Positions 1 through 6,797 of a stretch of 23,861 nt of DNA are shown here, piece by piece. The notes below the pieces were generated by a model. It made no database searches and had not been told where the DNA came from. It was given only the letters and a program-made list of their open reading frames with translations. Source of the stretch: JAVWGW01 sp036651575 (GTDB lineage Bacteria > Actinomycetota > Coriobacteriia > Coriobacteriales > Eggerthellaceae); assembly GCA_036651575.1 (NCBI GenBank), contig JAVVXN010000024.1:1-23861 (forward strand), given 5' to 3'. Made by a program: the position numbers and the translations under genes. Each line of letters opens with the position of its first letter. The first letter of the stretch is position 1.

Positions 1-109
1 CGTGTTCGGTGATGTCTTTGACGGTGGTTTTGCTCAAGCCTTTTTCTTCGAAAAGCTCGCGCGCAGCACACACGAAATCGTCTCGCCGATCAAAATCCCC
101 CGGTGCCAT
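1..109 (-). CDS. TetR/AcrR-family transcriptional regulator, N-terminal fragment
   Basis: The reverse strand from the ATG at 109-107 runs open to the window edge, giving 36 codons. The peptide begins MAPGDFDRRDDFVCAARELF and continues EEKGLSKTTVKDITEH. This is the classic first part of a TetR helix-turn-helix: 'AARELFEEKGLSKTTV' then the 'xDI' step of helix 2. TetR proteins are dimeric ligand-responsive repressors that bind palindromic operators and often repress their own gene. The ligand-binding C-terminal domain lies outside the window, so the effector cannot be guessed. It lies downstream of menG on the same strand, but has its own promoter and a palindrome in the gap. Family assignment is firm for so short a piece; the specific function is unknown. 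Confidence 0.8.
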   Translation of the reverse strand, partial: MAPGDFDRRDDFVCAARELFEEKGLSKTTVKDITEH

Positions 110-184
110 ACCCGACCCCCTGTGTCGCTGCCGGCCTATCCTTATGCGCGCTGCAGGCTTTACGCCCCGCTCGTCATACAAGGC

Positions 185-215
185 AGCCTACAAAACTACT
201 GACACCCTGTCAATA
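185..215 (-). promoter_or_regulatory. Promoter and candidate TetR operator for the TetR-family gene
   Basis: On the reverse strand a perfect -35 TTGACA (plus-strand 208-213) is followed, after 17 bases, by TAGGCT (185-190), a weak -10. A perfect inverted repeat TGACA-CCC-TGTCA lies at 200-212. It extends with one mismatch to 19 bp (197-215) and overlaps the -35. An odd-spaced palindrome over the promoter of a TetR gene is the usual autoregulatory arrangement. The repeat is seen directly; its use by this protein is inference. Confidence 0.6.
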
Positions 216-279
216 CCCACAGCCTGCGCGTACTCATCACCGGGGGTTTGGTGGCCTGCTGTTATTGCAGTGGGAAGAT

Positions 280-1215
280 TTATGGTCGGTTTGGCTTTTC
301 GGCCACATGGACGGCAGCTATGCCTCCGGTGTAGTTTTTCCAGGTCACCTTGGTGAAACCGGTATTGTAAAGCATGTCGGCGTACGTTTTTTGATCGGGA
401 AATGCTTTGATCGATTTGCTCAGATAGACAAACCCTTCCTTGTCGCCGGTCACCGCGCCGCCGATCAGCGGAATCATGTGCTTGAGATAAAACGTGTACA
501 GCGCGCGCCAGGGGGCAAAAGGGGGGCGCGAAAATTCAAGGCACACCAGGCTGCCGCCCGGTTTGAGCACGCGATACATTTCGCGCAGTGCCAGCTCGCG
601 ATTGGGCATGTTGCGGATGCCGTAGGCCATGGTGATCGCGTCGTAACTTTCGTCCGGGTAGGGAATGGCCTGTGCGTCGACCACCTCGAAATCAACCGGC
701 ACGTCCTCTGCGGCACCTTCGGCAACGTGAGCGCGGGCAACGTCGAGCATTTCGGGCACGAGGTCGGTTATTTGGATGTGGGCCGGATGTTTGGCACGCG
801 CGACGGAAAACGCCACATCGCCAGTGCCGCCTGCGATGTCGAGCACGTTATCGCCAGGCGCGATCGGGGCCTGGCGCATCATGCCACGCAGCCACAGCTT
901 GTAGGCGCCCATGCTGGAAAGCGCGTTGAATCGCTCATATTTTTTTGCGATGGTGGAAAAAATCTCATACACCCGATCGGCCGAGATGTCGGCAGGAGCT
1001 TGCTTGCCGGTTGCGGTGTCGATGGTGTGGACGGCCGGAATCGCGCGTCCTGTCGGATTTGTTTGATCTGTATTCCTAGCTGTCATGTGGAAGCCGCCAT
1101 AGCGTTTTGGGTTGGTATGTTTCAAGTGTTCACGGTCGATCGGGGCGTTATCGATGTTAGGTTGCGCCTGCGGAAACCGCACGCTGTCGAAGCGCGGGCT
1201 TTCCGTCATGTCCAT
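280..1215 (-). CDS. menG: Demethylmenaquinone methyltransferase (MenG/UbiE family)
   Basis: SAM-dependent C-methyltransferase that converts demethylmenaquinone to menaquinone, the low-potential membrane quinone of anaerobic respiration. Seen in the 311-residue product: the family start 'IFSTIAKKYERFNALSSMG' (about 85-103), the SAM-binding loop VLDIAGGTGD (124-133), 'AYGIRNMPNRELALREMYRV' with following LKPGG and LEFSRP, and a C-terminal GGIAAVHVAEKP. The family is usually about 230-260 residues, so the first ~70 residues are an extension. A shorter start at the ATG 1086-1084 (268 aa) has a weak GGCGG ahead of it. I keep the longer start because codons 1-43 have about 72% G/C at third positions, as coding DNA would, and because the predicted transcript starts only about 30 bases upstream. 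The start is uncertain; the family is not. Confidence 0.93.
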   Translation of the reverse strand: MDMTESPRFDSVRFPQAQPNIDNAPIDREHLKHTNPKRYGGFHMTARNTDQTNPTGRAIPAVHTIDTATGKQAPADISADRVYEIFSTIAKKYERFNALSSMGAYKLWLRGMMRQAPIAPGDNVLDIAGGTGDVAFSVARAKHPAHIQITDLVPEMLDVARAHVAEGAAEDVPVDFEVVDAQAIPYPDESYDAITMAYGIRNMPNRELALREMYRVLKPGGSLVCLEFSRPPFAPWRALYTFYLKHMIPLIGGAVTGDKEGFVYLSKSIKAFPDQKTYADMLYNTGFTKVTWKNYTGGIAAVHVAEKPNRP

Positions 1216-1252
1216 TTGTTACATCTGGTGAAGCCCCTGTCTCTTACGATGA

Positions 1253-1281
1253 AGTATACCAGTACTTTTTTTGGTGAACAA
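1253..1281 (-). promoter_or_regulatory. menG promoter (extended -10)
   Basis: Reverse-strand TTGTTC (1276-1281), a 17-base spacer, then TGG-TATACT with the -10 at 1253-1258. The TGn before the hexamer makes this an extended -10. Transcription would begin near 1246, about 30 bases before the long menG start at 1215. The divergent amidohydrolase promoter lies about 190 bp away in the same gap. Confidence 0.6.
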
Positions 1282-1441
1282 AGGTTTTTGCGCTACCGAG
1301 TGAAGCTAAGAGAAAAAGCAAAGCGCAACCATAACCCCCGATCCTTCGGCCCCCCGAAACCGAGCGATAACCGTTCGCCGCACAACTCTGTTGAGAAATA
1401 GGGGAGGAGCGTTCTCCGCGCGACGCGGTACGAGACGGAAA

Positions 1442-1474
1442 TGCTATGATATTCGCACACAAAAAAGCAGGAGG
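1442..1474 (+). promoter_or_regulatory. Extended -10 promoter and ribosome binding site of the amidohydrolase
   Basis: TGC-TATGAT, with the hexamer at 1445-1450, is an extended -10; no good -35 is seen at the usual distance (gacgcg). Predicted transcription starts near 1457. A full AGGAGG at 1469-1474 sits 5 bases before the ATG at 1480 and fixes that start. The rest of the 1216-1479 gap holds only the menG promoter and a short 5-bp hairpin. Confidence 0.6.
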
Positions 1475-1479
1475 CTCCT

Positions 1480-2832
1480 ATGTTATTGTGCGCTCAATAT
1501 ATTCTGCCAGTAACCTCTGCTCCCATTGAATATGGGGCGGTCCTGGTACATGAAGGCAAAATTAAAGATATCGGCAAAGCTGACATTCTCAAGCTTCGCT
1601 ATCCCGATGAAGAAATGCGCGACTTCGGCTTGGCGGCTCTCATGCCGGGCTTGGTCGACTTGCACACCCACCTCGAAAACTCTGTTATGCGCGGCATCGT
1701 GCACGACGTCCCCTATTCCACGTGGATCAACTCGGTCAACGAAAAGGCTTCGCTCATGAACGCGAGCGACTGGTACGATTCTGCCATTCTCGGTGGTCTT
1801 GAAGCGCTTTCATCAGGCATTACGTGCGTGGCCGATATCACGGCTACGGGCGCTGCGTGTCGTGCAACCCAGAAGCTCGGCCTTCGTTCGGTCATTTACC
1901 GCGAAGTGGGTGCCATGGATAAGCGTCGCGTTGATTACGCTATGAAGTTGGCTAAGGCGGATATCAGAAGGTGGAAAACGGAAGTCGACCCTGACCGCAT
2001 CACGATTGGCATCGCTCCTACGGCGCTGTTCGTGTGCCATCCGTCCGTCTTCGGTAAAGTGGTCGAATTCGCGGGCGACGATATGCCGATTGCCATGCAT
2101 TTGGCGGGCACGCGCGAAGAGTATGACTTCATCAAGTACGGCTCATCGCCCTTCTCTATCCATGCAGAAGATGTCAAGCGTGGTTATGTTGAAATTCCGC
2201 CGTGGTTACCCACGGGCGCGACACCGGTGAACTACGCGCTTAACTGGGGTGCGTTTGAATCACCCAACGTGCTGGCCATCCATTGTGTTCATATCAATGA
2301 TGAAGATCTTGAAAAGCTGAAGGAACACGATGTCGCTATCGCCGTGTGTCCACGTTGCAATGCGCAACTGGGTATGGGCGTGGCTCCCCTCACCGATTTC
2401 TTGCGCGCCGGTATGCGCGTAGGCTTGGGAACCGATTCTCCGGCCGCGACCGATTCGACCGACATGCTGACCGAAATGCGCATCGGTATGCTGGTGCAGC
2501 GCGCGGTCAACGTCGGCAAGTTCCTCGATTCTGCAACTATGCTCGAAATGGCAACCATGGGCGGCGCACGAGCGTTGCGTATGGATGATAAAATCGGGTC
2601 GCTCGAAATTGGCAAACACGCTGATATCATCGCGGTCGATCTTTCCGGCTCGCACCAAACGCCTACGACCGAACCTGTTTCTGCGGTGGTCAATACCGTC
2701 AGCGGCTCGGACGTGTTGATGACCATGGTGGCGGGCACTATGCTTTACGAAAAAAATCACTGGCATGTCGATGTCGAAGTGGCGAAAAATATCGCTCGCG
2801 TCATCGAAATCCGTGGCAAGTTGAGGGGTTAA
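1480..2832 (+). CDS. Amidohydrolase of the MTA/SAH deaminase - TRZ/ATZ group, atypical active site
   Basis: Metal-dependent hydrolase of the COG0402 type, whose members deaminate aminopurine nucleosides (methylthioadenosine, S-adenosylhomocysteine, aminofutalosine, guanine) or dechlorinate triazines. In the 450-residue product the first metal pair is HTH at 62-64 (GLVDLHTHLENSVMRG), the third metal His is in MHLAGTREEYDF (H207), the fourth region is AIHCVHINDEDL (H268, H271), and the catalytic Asp is D319 in GLGTDSPAATDSTDM. Length is normal. Oddities: the HxxE motif reads HLAG, so the usual substrate-contacting Glu is Gly; the normal 'HNPxSNxKL' reads CPRCNAQLG; 'GTDGxASNN' reads GTDSPAATD. 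The substrate is therefore unlikely to be assignable by homology. Divergence from menG makes a menaquinone-pathway role (aminofutalosine deaminase) an attractive but unproven alternative. Strong RBS; followed 1 base later by the next gene. Confidence 0.85.
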   Translation: MLLCAQYILPVTSAPIEYGAVLVHEGKIKDIGKADILKLRYPDEEMRDFGLAALMPGLVDLHTHLENSVMRGIVHDVPYSTWINSVNEKASLMNASDWYDSAILGGLEALSSGITCVADITATGAACRATQKLGLRSVIYREVGAMDKRRVDYAMKLAKADIRRWKTEVDPDRITIGIAPTALFVCHPSVFGKVVEFAGDDMPIAMHLAGTREEYDFIKYGSSPFSIHAEDVKRGYVEIPPWLPTGATPVNYALNWGAFESPNVLAIHCVHINDEDLEKLKEHDVAIAVCPRCNAQLGMGVAPLTDFLRAGMRVGLGTDSPAATDSTDMLTEMRIGMLVQRAVNVGKFLDSATMLEMATMGGARALRMDDKIGSLEIGKHADIIAVDLSGSHQTPTTEPVSAVVNTVSGSDVLMTMVAGTMLYEKNHWHVDVEVAKNIARVIEIRGKLRG

Positions 2833-2833
2833 T

Positions 2834-3034
2834 GTGTCGAAGAAACAAAACCTTACGGCAAAAGAACGCCAGCAGCGCATCGCGCAAGCGCAGGAGCGCG
2901 AACGCTTAGCGAAGGAAAAAAGTGAAAAATCCGAACGGGTGAAAAAAATAGTGGTAGTCGGCGTGTGCGTAATCTTGGTTCTCGCGCTTTCGCTGCCCAC
3001 CATGGCATTGATGGTCATGGGTGGCGGCGCATAA
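2834..3034 (+). CDS. Small tail-anchored membrane protein, function unknown
   Basis: A 66-residue protein starting at GTG, one base after the amidohydrolase stop, with GAGGGG inside the previous gene as RBS, so translation is probably coupled. Residues 1-38 are strongly charged and helical (MSKKQNLTAKERQQRIAQAQ..., many E/K/R). Residues about 39-63 form one hydrophobic segment (IVVVGVCVILVLALSLPTMA), leaving only a few residues after it. This is a cytosolic charged helix with a C-terminal membrane anchor. I do not recognise the family. Position between a metabolic enzyme and the tat genes suggests an accessory membrane role, but nothing in the sequence names it. Confidence 0.7.
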   Translation: MSKKQNLTAKERQQRIAQAQERERLAKEKSEKSERVKKIVVVGVCVILVLALSLPTMALMVMGGGA

Positions 3035-3121
3035 CGTCTTGCGGTACTATGTTGCGGTTACGCCATAAAATTCGTTGCGTGTGCCGGATACTCGGTGCGC
3101 CTAATTGCCTAAGGGGTTAGC

Positions 3122-3775
3122 TTGTTTGGTATCGGCGGAGTTGAACTCATATTGATTTTGGTGTTCGGGTTCCTGATCTTCGGGCCCGACAAATTACCTG
3201 CTATTGCAAAAACGGTAGGCCAGGCGATCGCCAAGTTTAAAGGTGCTCAAGAGGAAATGAGCAAGGTCATTAAGACCGAAGTGTATGATCCCACTTCAGA
3301 TGAACCGTTCAAAAACCCTCTGGAAGCGCTTTCAAAGCTTGAAGAAGACAAGAAAAAGAACGAAAAAACTGAAAGTTTTTCCGAACGCAAAGCGAAATAC
3401 GACAAAGAACGTGCAGCTAAAAAAGCTGAAGAAGAAAAGGCGGCTGCAGAAAAGCCGGAAGAAAAGGCTGGTAGTGCTGCGACGGCGACGGGAGCTGTCG
3501 CGAGTGTGGCTGCTGCCTCTGCAGAAAAGCCGCTTGTTCGCGATGAGGTGAAGGCGTCGACATCGGATGTTTCTGCGAAGCCCCGTGCCGATGAACTGTT
3601 TGGCAATACGCCCCCGGCAAAGACGGCAACGACCGCGAAAACCACGCGCCCGGCAACGGCAAAACCCACCACAACCCGCTCGACTCAGACCGCCTCGCAA
3701 GCGGCAACAACCGTCAAGCCGGAACCGGCAACGGATGCCGCAATCGATGCCACCACAGAAGAGAAGGGGGAATAA
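3122..3775 (+). CDS. tatB: Twin-arginine translocase TatA/TatB-family subunit
   Basis: Part of the Tat pathway, which exports folded proteins with RR signal peptides; TatA/B subunits have one N-terminal membrane helix, a hinge and an amphipathic helix. Seen here: MFGIGGVELILILVFGFLIF then GPDKLPAIAKTVGQAIAKFK. Glu at position 8, inside the membrane helix, is typical of TatB rather than TatA. Residues about 75-217 are a long low-complexity tail, first K/E/A-rich and then T/A/P-rich, longer than most family members (80-170 aa). Start is TTG with AAGGGG 6-8 bases upstream; no in-frame ATG fits the conserved N-terminus. No separate tatA is in the window, so this protein may serve both roles, or tatA lies elsewhere. 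tatC follows 3 bases later. Confidence 0.9.
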   Translation: MFGIGGVELILILVFGFLIFGPDKLPAIAKTVGQAIAKFKGAQEEMSKVIKTEVYDPTSDEPFKNPLEALSKLEEDKKKNEKTESFSERKAKYDKERAAKKAEEEKAAAEKPEEKAGSAATATGAVASVAAASAEKPLVRDEVKASTSDVSAKPRADELFGNTPPAKTATTAKTTRPATAKPTTTRSTQTASQAATTVKPEPATDAAIDATTEEKGE

Positions 3776-3778
3776 ACA

Positions 3779-4627
3779 ATGCCTATCGGTCCCGCACGAA
3801 TGCCCCTCTTCGATCATCTTGGTGAACTGCGTATGCGCTTGGTGCGCATACTGGCTTGCCTCGCCATCGCGGTCTGCGTTTTCTACATGGCGACACCCAC
3901 GATTGCCCAGCTGTTGCTGCAGCCGGTTGCGGAATTTATGCCGCACGACGAATCGGGCTTAGCATTGCTCAACGTGTTCGGCGCATTCGATTCTTTCACC
4001 GTTCGCTTCATGATATCGCTGTGGGCCTCGCTGGTTGCCTGTGCTCCGGTCATCCTGTGGCAGATTCTCGCATTCTTCTTGCCGGCGTTAAAACCCAGCG
4101 AACGCAAGTGGTTCATTCCCACTTTCGCTGCTGCAACTTCATTGTTTATCTTCGGTACGGTGTTTTGCTACTTCATCATCTTGAACCCTGCCTTCCAGTG
4201 GCTGACCGATCAGTCGCAAGGATTTGCCCAGGTCATGCCCGAAGCCAAGCAGTGGATTGACACCATTATCAAGTTCGAAATCGGTTTTGGTTTTGCGTTC
4301 GAACTCCCGCTGATTATCTTTTATTTGGTCATGTTTGATGTCGTTTCTTACTCAAAACTGCGCAAAAGCTGGCGCATGGTCTATCTCGTGTTGCTGGTTA
4401 TTTCCGCCATGGTCACGCCCGATGCTTCTCCTGTTACCATGGCGCTCATGTTTGCCGCCATGGTGGTGCTCTACGAGGGCAGCTTATTGATTGCGCGCAT
4501 CGCACTCGGAAAACGCGTAAAGCGCCAGAAGGCCGAAATGGAAAAGGAAGCCGCCGAAGAAGCCGAATGGCAAGAAGAATGGGCTGCCAAAAAAGAAAAG
4601 AAACTTGCCAAGGACGGCGATAAGTAA
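3779..4627 (+). CDS. tatC: Sec-independent (Tat) translocase subunit TatC
   Basis: Six-helix membrane protein that recognises the twin-arginine signal. The 282-residue product starts PLFDHLGELRMRLVRILACL, the family's conserved 'HLxELRxRL' cytosolic N-terminus. The periplasmic loop motif FLPALKPSERKWF, a helix with FGFAFELPLIIFYL, and VLLVISAMVTPDASPVTMAL near the last helices are all family signatures. The C-terminus adds about 40 charged residues (KRQKAEMEKEAAEEAEWQEE...) beyond the usual end. An RBS (GAAGGGGG) overlaps the end of the tatB-like gene. The stop abuts the hypA ATG directly. Likely clients in this window are the two flavin reductases and the solute-binding protein, all with RR signals. 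Confidence 0.97.
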   Translation: MPIGPARMPLFDHLGELRMRLVRILACLAIAVCVFYMATPTIAQLLLQPVAEFMPHDESGLALLNVFGAFDSFTVRFMISLWASLVACAPVILWQILAFFLPALKPSERKWFIPTFAAATSLFIFGTVFCYFIILNPAFQWLTDQSQGFAQVMPEAKQWIDTIIKFEIGFGFAFELPLIIFYLVMFDVVSYSKLRKSWRMVYLVLLVISAMVTPDASPVTMALMFAAMVVLYEGSLLIARIALGKRVKRQKAEMEKEAAEEAEWQEEWAAKKEKKLAKDGDK

Positions 4628-4990
4628 ATGCACGAATTGGGCATTATGACCGGCGTCATGGAAGTTGTGGACAAATCCGCGGCTGAAGCTGGCGCCGACA
4701 AGATTTTGAAGGTGTCGCTTTCGGTCGGTGTTATGACCGAGGCCATCGAAGATGCGCTGCGGTTTGCCTTCGAAGCGCTTGCGGAAAGCAATCCGATGTA
4801 TAAGGATGCCGAACTGCAGATCACCATGGTGCAACCGCGGAGCCGCTGTCTCGAATGCGGTACCGAATTTGAGCACGATCGGTTCCACATGACGTGTCCT
4901 CAATGCGGTGAATTTGCCACGGAACTGATCGCCGGTCGCGAACTGCAAATCGATTCTATTGAAGTGGACATCCCCGACGACAACGAGTAG
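4628..4990 (+). CDS. hypA: Nickel metallochaperone HypA
   Basis: HypA delivers nickel to [NiFe]-hydrogenase (and in some bacteria urease) with HypB. The 120-residue product has the invariant MHELGIM N-terminus, whose N-terminal amine, His2 and Glu3 take part in Ni binding. It has a zinc site of two CxxC pairs at C74/C77 (CLEC) and C90/C93 (CPQC). Length is normal. The ATG directly follows the tatC stop, so translation is probably coupled. No hydrogenase structural genes and no hypC-F are in view, so the target enzyme is elsewhere. Tat genes and hyp genes fit together because many hydrogenases are exported folded by Tat. Confidence 0.96.
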   Translation: MHELGIMTGVMEVVDKSAAEAGADKILKVSLSVGVMTEAIEDALRFAFEALAESNPMYKDAELQITMVQPRSRCLECGTEFEHDRFHMTCPQCGEFATELIAGRELQIDSIEVDIPDDNE

Positions 4991-5026
4991 CAACTACGTT
5001 CGCCCTCCCGAACAAAGAAGGCAGTG

Positions 5027-5051
5027 GTCATTTTGAGCGCAGCGAAGAATC
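5027..5051. repeat. Short dispersed-type intergenic repeat unit
   Basis: The 25 bases GTCATTTTGAGCGCAGCG followed by AAGAATC match a short motif of the type 'GTCATTCTGAGCGnAGCGAAGAATC' that I recall as a dispersed intergenic element in many unrelated bacterial genomes. Only one copy is in the window, so the dispersed nature is recall, not observation. It overlaps the hypB promoter: its TTGAGC is the -35. Confidence 0.5.
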
Positions 5052-5063
5052 GGGGTTTATAAT
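5033..5063 (+). promoter_or_regulatory. hypB promoter
   Basis: TTGAGC at 5033-5038 and a perfect TATAAT at 5058-5063, separated by 19 bases, which is long. Predicted start is near 5070, leaving a leader of about 49 bases. The -35 lies inside the intergenic repeat. It would let hypB-nadE be transcribed apart from the tat-hypA transcript. Confidence 0.6.
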
Positions 5064-5118
5064 CGAGGGCGAGTAAGAAGGGGATTTTTCCCAAAAGACG
5101 AACCAGTTGGAGGCGTGT

Positions 5119-5772
5119 ATGCAAATAGATCTCAAGCAGCCGATTCTCGACAAGAACGATGCGCTTGCAGCTGCTAATCGTGCGCTGTTCGCCGAAAAGC
5201 ACGTGTTTGTGCTCGATTTATTGGCCAGCCCCGGCTCGGGTAAAACTTCTACGATTTTGGCCACGATCGAAGCGCTGCGCGACACGTTTAATATCGCCGT
5301 TATCGAAGGCGATATTGCCTCGTCGGTCGATTCCGAAAAAATCAAAGAGCAGGGTATCGCCGCAGTGCAAATCAACACGGGTGGCGCGTGCCATCTGGAG
5401 TCCGACATGATTCGCCGCGCGGTCGATGTGCTCGATTTGGACAACCTCGATTTGATCATCATCGAAAACGTGGGTAACCTGGTGTGTCCGACCGATTTTG
5501 ATTTGGGCGAGAACGCCAAGGTTATGATTTTGTCCGTGCCGGAAGGCGACGACAAGCCGCTTAAATACCCCGGTATCTTTCAGGTTGCCGAAGCCGTCAT
5601 CCTGAATAAGGTCGACACCATGCCCGTATTCAACTTCAATCGCGATGCGTTTTATGCGTCCGTGCAGCAGCTCAATCCCACCGCCCCCATTTTCCCGATC
5701 GCCGCTACCACCGGCGACGGAGTCGAAGTGTGGGCGGCCTGGTTAAGCGACCGTATCACCGCAATTCAGTAA
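5119..5772 (+). CDS. hypB: Hydrogenase/nickel insertion GTPase HypB
   Basis: GTPase that drives nickel transfer with HypA. The 217-residue product has the P-loop SPGSGKT (37-43), switch region VIEGDIASSVDS (61-72), the interfacial metal motif GGACHLE (C91, H92), ENVGNLVCP (C123) and the guanine-specificity motif NKVD (163-166). It lacks both the N-terminal CxxCGC high-affinity nickel site of E. coli HypB and the His-rich nickel-storage tract of other homologues, so only the G-domain metal site remains. Start: GGAGG at 5109-5113 sits 5 bases before the ATG at 5119. A TTG at 5107 would overlap this RBS and is rejected. The 128-bp gap from hypA holds a repeat and a promoter. nadE starts 8 bases downstream. 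Confidence 0.96.
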   Translation: MQIDLKQPILDKNDALAAANRALFAEKHVFVLDLLASPGSGKTSTILATIEALRDTFNIAVIEGDIASSVDSEKIKEQGIAAVQINTGGACHLESDMIRRAVDVLDLDNLDLIIIENVGNLVCPTDFDLGENAKVMILSVPEGDDKPLKYPGIFQVAEAVILNKVDTMPVFNFNRDAFYASVQQLNPTAPIFPIAATTGDGVEVWAAWLSDRITAIQ

Positions 5773-5780
5773 CGCGTTGA

Positions 5781-6674
5781 GTGCCTATGTTGCCGGAGGT
5801 AAAATACACGCTTTGCGTTGAATCCCTGCACGATTTCGTGTGCGCAGCCGGGTTTTCCGATGTGGTCATCGGGCTTTCGGGCGGCATGGATTCCAGTCTG
5901 GTCGCCGTCATGTGCGTCGATGCTTTTGGCGCCGACCACGTGCATGGCGTGCTGTTGCCCGGTCCTTATTCCAGCGAAAGCTCCGTTACCGATGCGCTCG
6001 ATCTGGCGGCTGCGTTGGGTATTGCCACCCAAACCATTTCCATCACCCAGCCCTTCGATGCCTTTGCCCACGTGCTGGCAAAGGGGTGCGCGGGTGTCCT
6101 TGATGGCCTTGCCGCCGAAAATACCCAGGCGCGTTGCCGCATGGTGTGCTTGATGGCACTTTCCAACACGCACGGTTGGATGCTGGTCAACACCAGCAAT
6201 AAAAGCGAAGCCATGATGGGGTATTCCACGCTCTACGGCGATACCGCCGGGGCATTTGCTCCTTTGGGCGGGCTGTACAAGACCGACGTTTACGCCCTCG
6301 CGCGCTGGCGCAACGAAGTCGCCACGCAGCGCAACGAGTGTGTACCCATTCCCGAAAACGTATTTGTGAAGCCGCCCAGTGCCGAACTTGCCCCGGGACA
6401 AGAAGATGAGAAGAGTCTCGGTATCGATTACCCGACACTCGATGCGATTTTAATTGCCGCTTTCGAGCGCGGTGAAACGCTCGAGACGATTGCTTCTGCG
6501 GGCTACGATGCGGCGCAGGTTGCCCGCGTGGTTGCTGCCGCCCACTCATGTGCCTACAAGCGGGCGCTTGAACCTCCCTATCCCTCTCATATCTTTTACG
6601 GATCCGGTGCGCCGGCGGTCGAGGTGCGCACGTTTGGGGCATTCGATGTATTCGTTGACGGGGCACCCCTGTAG
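5781..6674 (+). CDS. nadE: NAD+ synthase (ammonia-dependent type) with unusual C-terminal tail
   Basis: Adenylates nicotinic acid adenine dinucleotide and amidates it to NAD+. The 297-residue product has the PP-loop SGGMDSS (33-39), AENTQARCRM (112-121), then NTSNKSEAMMGYSTLYGDTA with GAFAPLGGLYKTDVYALAR, and KPPSAELAPGQEDEKSL, all NadE hallmarks. There is no nitrilase-like glutaminase domain, so ammonia or a separate amidotransferase is the nitrogen source. The family core ends near AYKRALEPPYP (258-268). The last 19 residues (AVEVRTFGAFDVFVDGAPL) resemble the start of a SARP/BTAD-type winged-helix domain and end at a TAG. Start is GTG 5781, or ATG 5787 two codons on; neither has a strong RBS, so coupling to hypB is likely. 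No clear terminator follows in 6675-6797. Confidence 0.93.
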   Translation: MPMLPEVKYTLCVESLHDFVCAAGFSDVVIGLSGGMDSSLVAVMCVDAFGADHVHGVLLPGPYSSESSVTDALDLAAALGIATQTISITQPFDAFAHVLAKGCAGVLDGLAAENTQARCRMVCLMALSNTHGWMLVNTSNKSEAMMGYSTLYGDTAGAFAPLGGLYKTDVYALARWRNEVATQRNECVPIPENVFVKPPSAELAPGQEDEKSLGIDYPTLDAILIAAFERGETLETIASAGYDAAQVARVVAAAHSCAYKRALEPPYPSHIFYGSGAPAVEVRTFGAFDVFVDGAPL

Positions 6675-6797
6675 TTTCGCATCCCAAAGGCGACTCTGAT
6701 GCGGCAGGTAAAGGCCGAATAGGCACCGTTTGTTGTAGGAAGTATGTTCGAGGCCCCTTTTACCCTGTACGTCAAACTTTTTGGGGGTCTTGCTCTT

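Noticed and set aside
1345..1358. TTCGG-CCCC-CCGAA hairpin in the menG/amidohydrolase gap
   Set aside because: Only 5 bp with no T-run on either strand, and both flanking genes point away from it.
103..1401. 432-residue plus-strand open frame
   Set aside because: It lies antisense to menG, whose family motifs are clear; composition is His/Arg/Val-rich as expected from a shadow frame.
2260..3018. 252-residue reverse-strand frame over the amidohydrolase
   Set aside because: Antisense shadow with no RBS or recognisable motif.
3075..3101. Possible hairpin upstream of the tatB-like gene
   Set aside because: The stem needs three G-U pairs and shows no function; no riboswitch pattern is visible.
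5781..6674. LarE-type sulfur transferase instead of NadE
   Set aside because: Both share the SGGxDSS loop, but the GYSTLYGD and KPPSAEL motifs are specific to NAD synthase.
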